Of a stretch of 44,413 nt of DNA, positions 44,402 to 44,413 are shown in pieces. The notes beneath the pieces were generated by a model. It ran no database searches. It worked only from the letters and a program-made list of their open reading frames with translations, and was not told the origin of the DNA. The stretch's first letter is position 1, and the number at the start of each line of letters is the position of its first letter. The position numbers and the translations under genes were made by a program. This DNA is from Eubacterium sp. (GTDB lineage: Bacteria > Bacillota > Clostridia > Lachnospirales > Lachnospiraceae), in contig JAIKXQ010000054.1 in the NCBI GenBank assembly GCA_024684035.1, forward strand, positions 1 to 44,413, written 5' to 3'.

Positions 44402-44413
44402 ATGCATATGACT
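44402..44413 (+). CDS. Possible start of a gene cut by the window edge
   Basis: ATG preceded by AAAGGTGAG at a good distance. Only four codons are visible and the frame is open upstream to 44315, so neither identity nor start is certain. Confidence 0.25.

Overview
The window looks like chromosomal DNA from a Gram-positive anaerobe of the class Clostridia, most likely a Lachnospiraceae-type gut or rumen Firmicute. The evidence is the gene set and order: an IreB/RuvX/DUF1292 cluster running into RNase J, yifB-dprA-topA-codY, groESL behind a CIRCE operator, RNase J, CodY, a TrmR/TrhP wobble-uridine pair and a GH94 cellobiose phosphorylase, together with strong GGAGG ribosome binding sites. No rRNA, tRNA or CRISPR array was seen. 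Species-level assignment is not possible from the sequence alone.

Layout. 0.2-2.6 kb: cysteine desulfurase and ThiI (sulfur transfer to tRNA and thiamine). 3.0-4.6 kb: an HPr-like protein divergent from the tRNA methylthiotransferase MtaB. 4.7-10.3 kb: one long co-directional run (IreB, RuvX, DUF1292, RNase J, YlbF, MltG-like anchor, TrmR, TrhP) from a clear promoter at 4654. 10.5-16.6 kb: YifB, DprA, TopA, CodY. 17.0-19.1 kb: groES-groEL. 19.5-24.2 kb: sugar-import genes (CdaR/PucR-type regulator, MsmX/UgpC-type ATPase, an orphan solute-binding lipoprotein). 24.4-32.4 kb: guaB, a membrane-anchored amidase, a divergent orotate phosphoribosyltransferase-like protein, a GH13 alpha-glucosidase, a membrane-anchored unknown and an ABC-F ATPase. 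32.7-39.4 kb: an RsmH outside any division cluster, cellobiose phosphorylase, DapA and an L,D-transpeptidase. 39.4-44.4 kb: an accessory region with a DUF3990 toxin-like gene and overlapping partner, a decayed TnpB, a decayed IS1595-type transposase, a tyrosine recombinase flanked by palindromes, and a 28-residue membrane peptide gene with its own terminator.

Shared themes are RNA modification and decay (ThiI, MtaB, TrmR, TrhP, RsmH, RNase J, YlbF), nutrient-responsive control (CodY, CdaR, possibly HPr-like), and use of oligosaccharides (MsmX, binding protein, GH13, GH94).

The most unusual feature of the ordinary chromosome is its load of non-coding repeats. At least three families of hairpin-rich elements sit in gaps between genes: a 163-bp perfectly bipartite palindromic element (one whole copy, one left half, one right half), a roughly 260-280-bp element with GGGGACA termini and a 60-bp core identical in two copies, and a short hairpin followed by AACGCT. 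The best candidates for undescribed biology are these repeats, the structured roughly 210-nt codY leader, the DUF3990 two-gene module, and the palindrome-flanked integrase with its neighbouring micro-gene.
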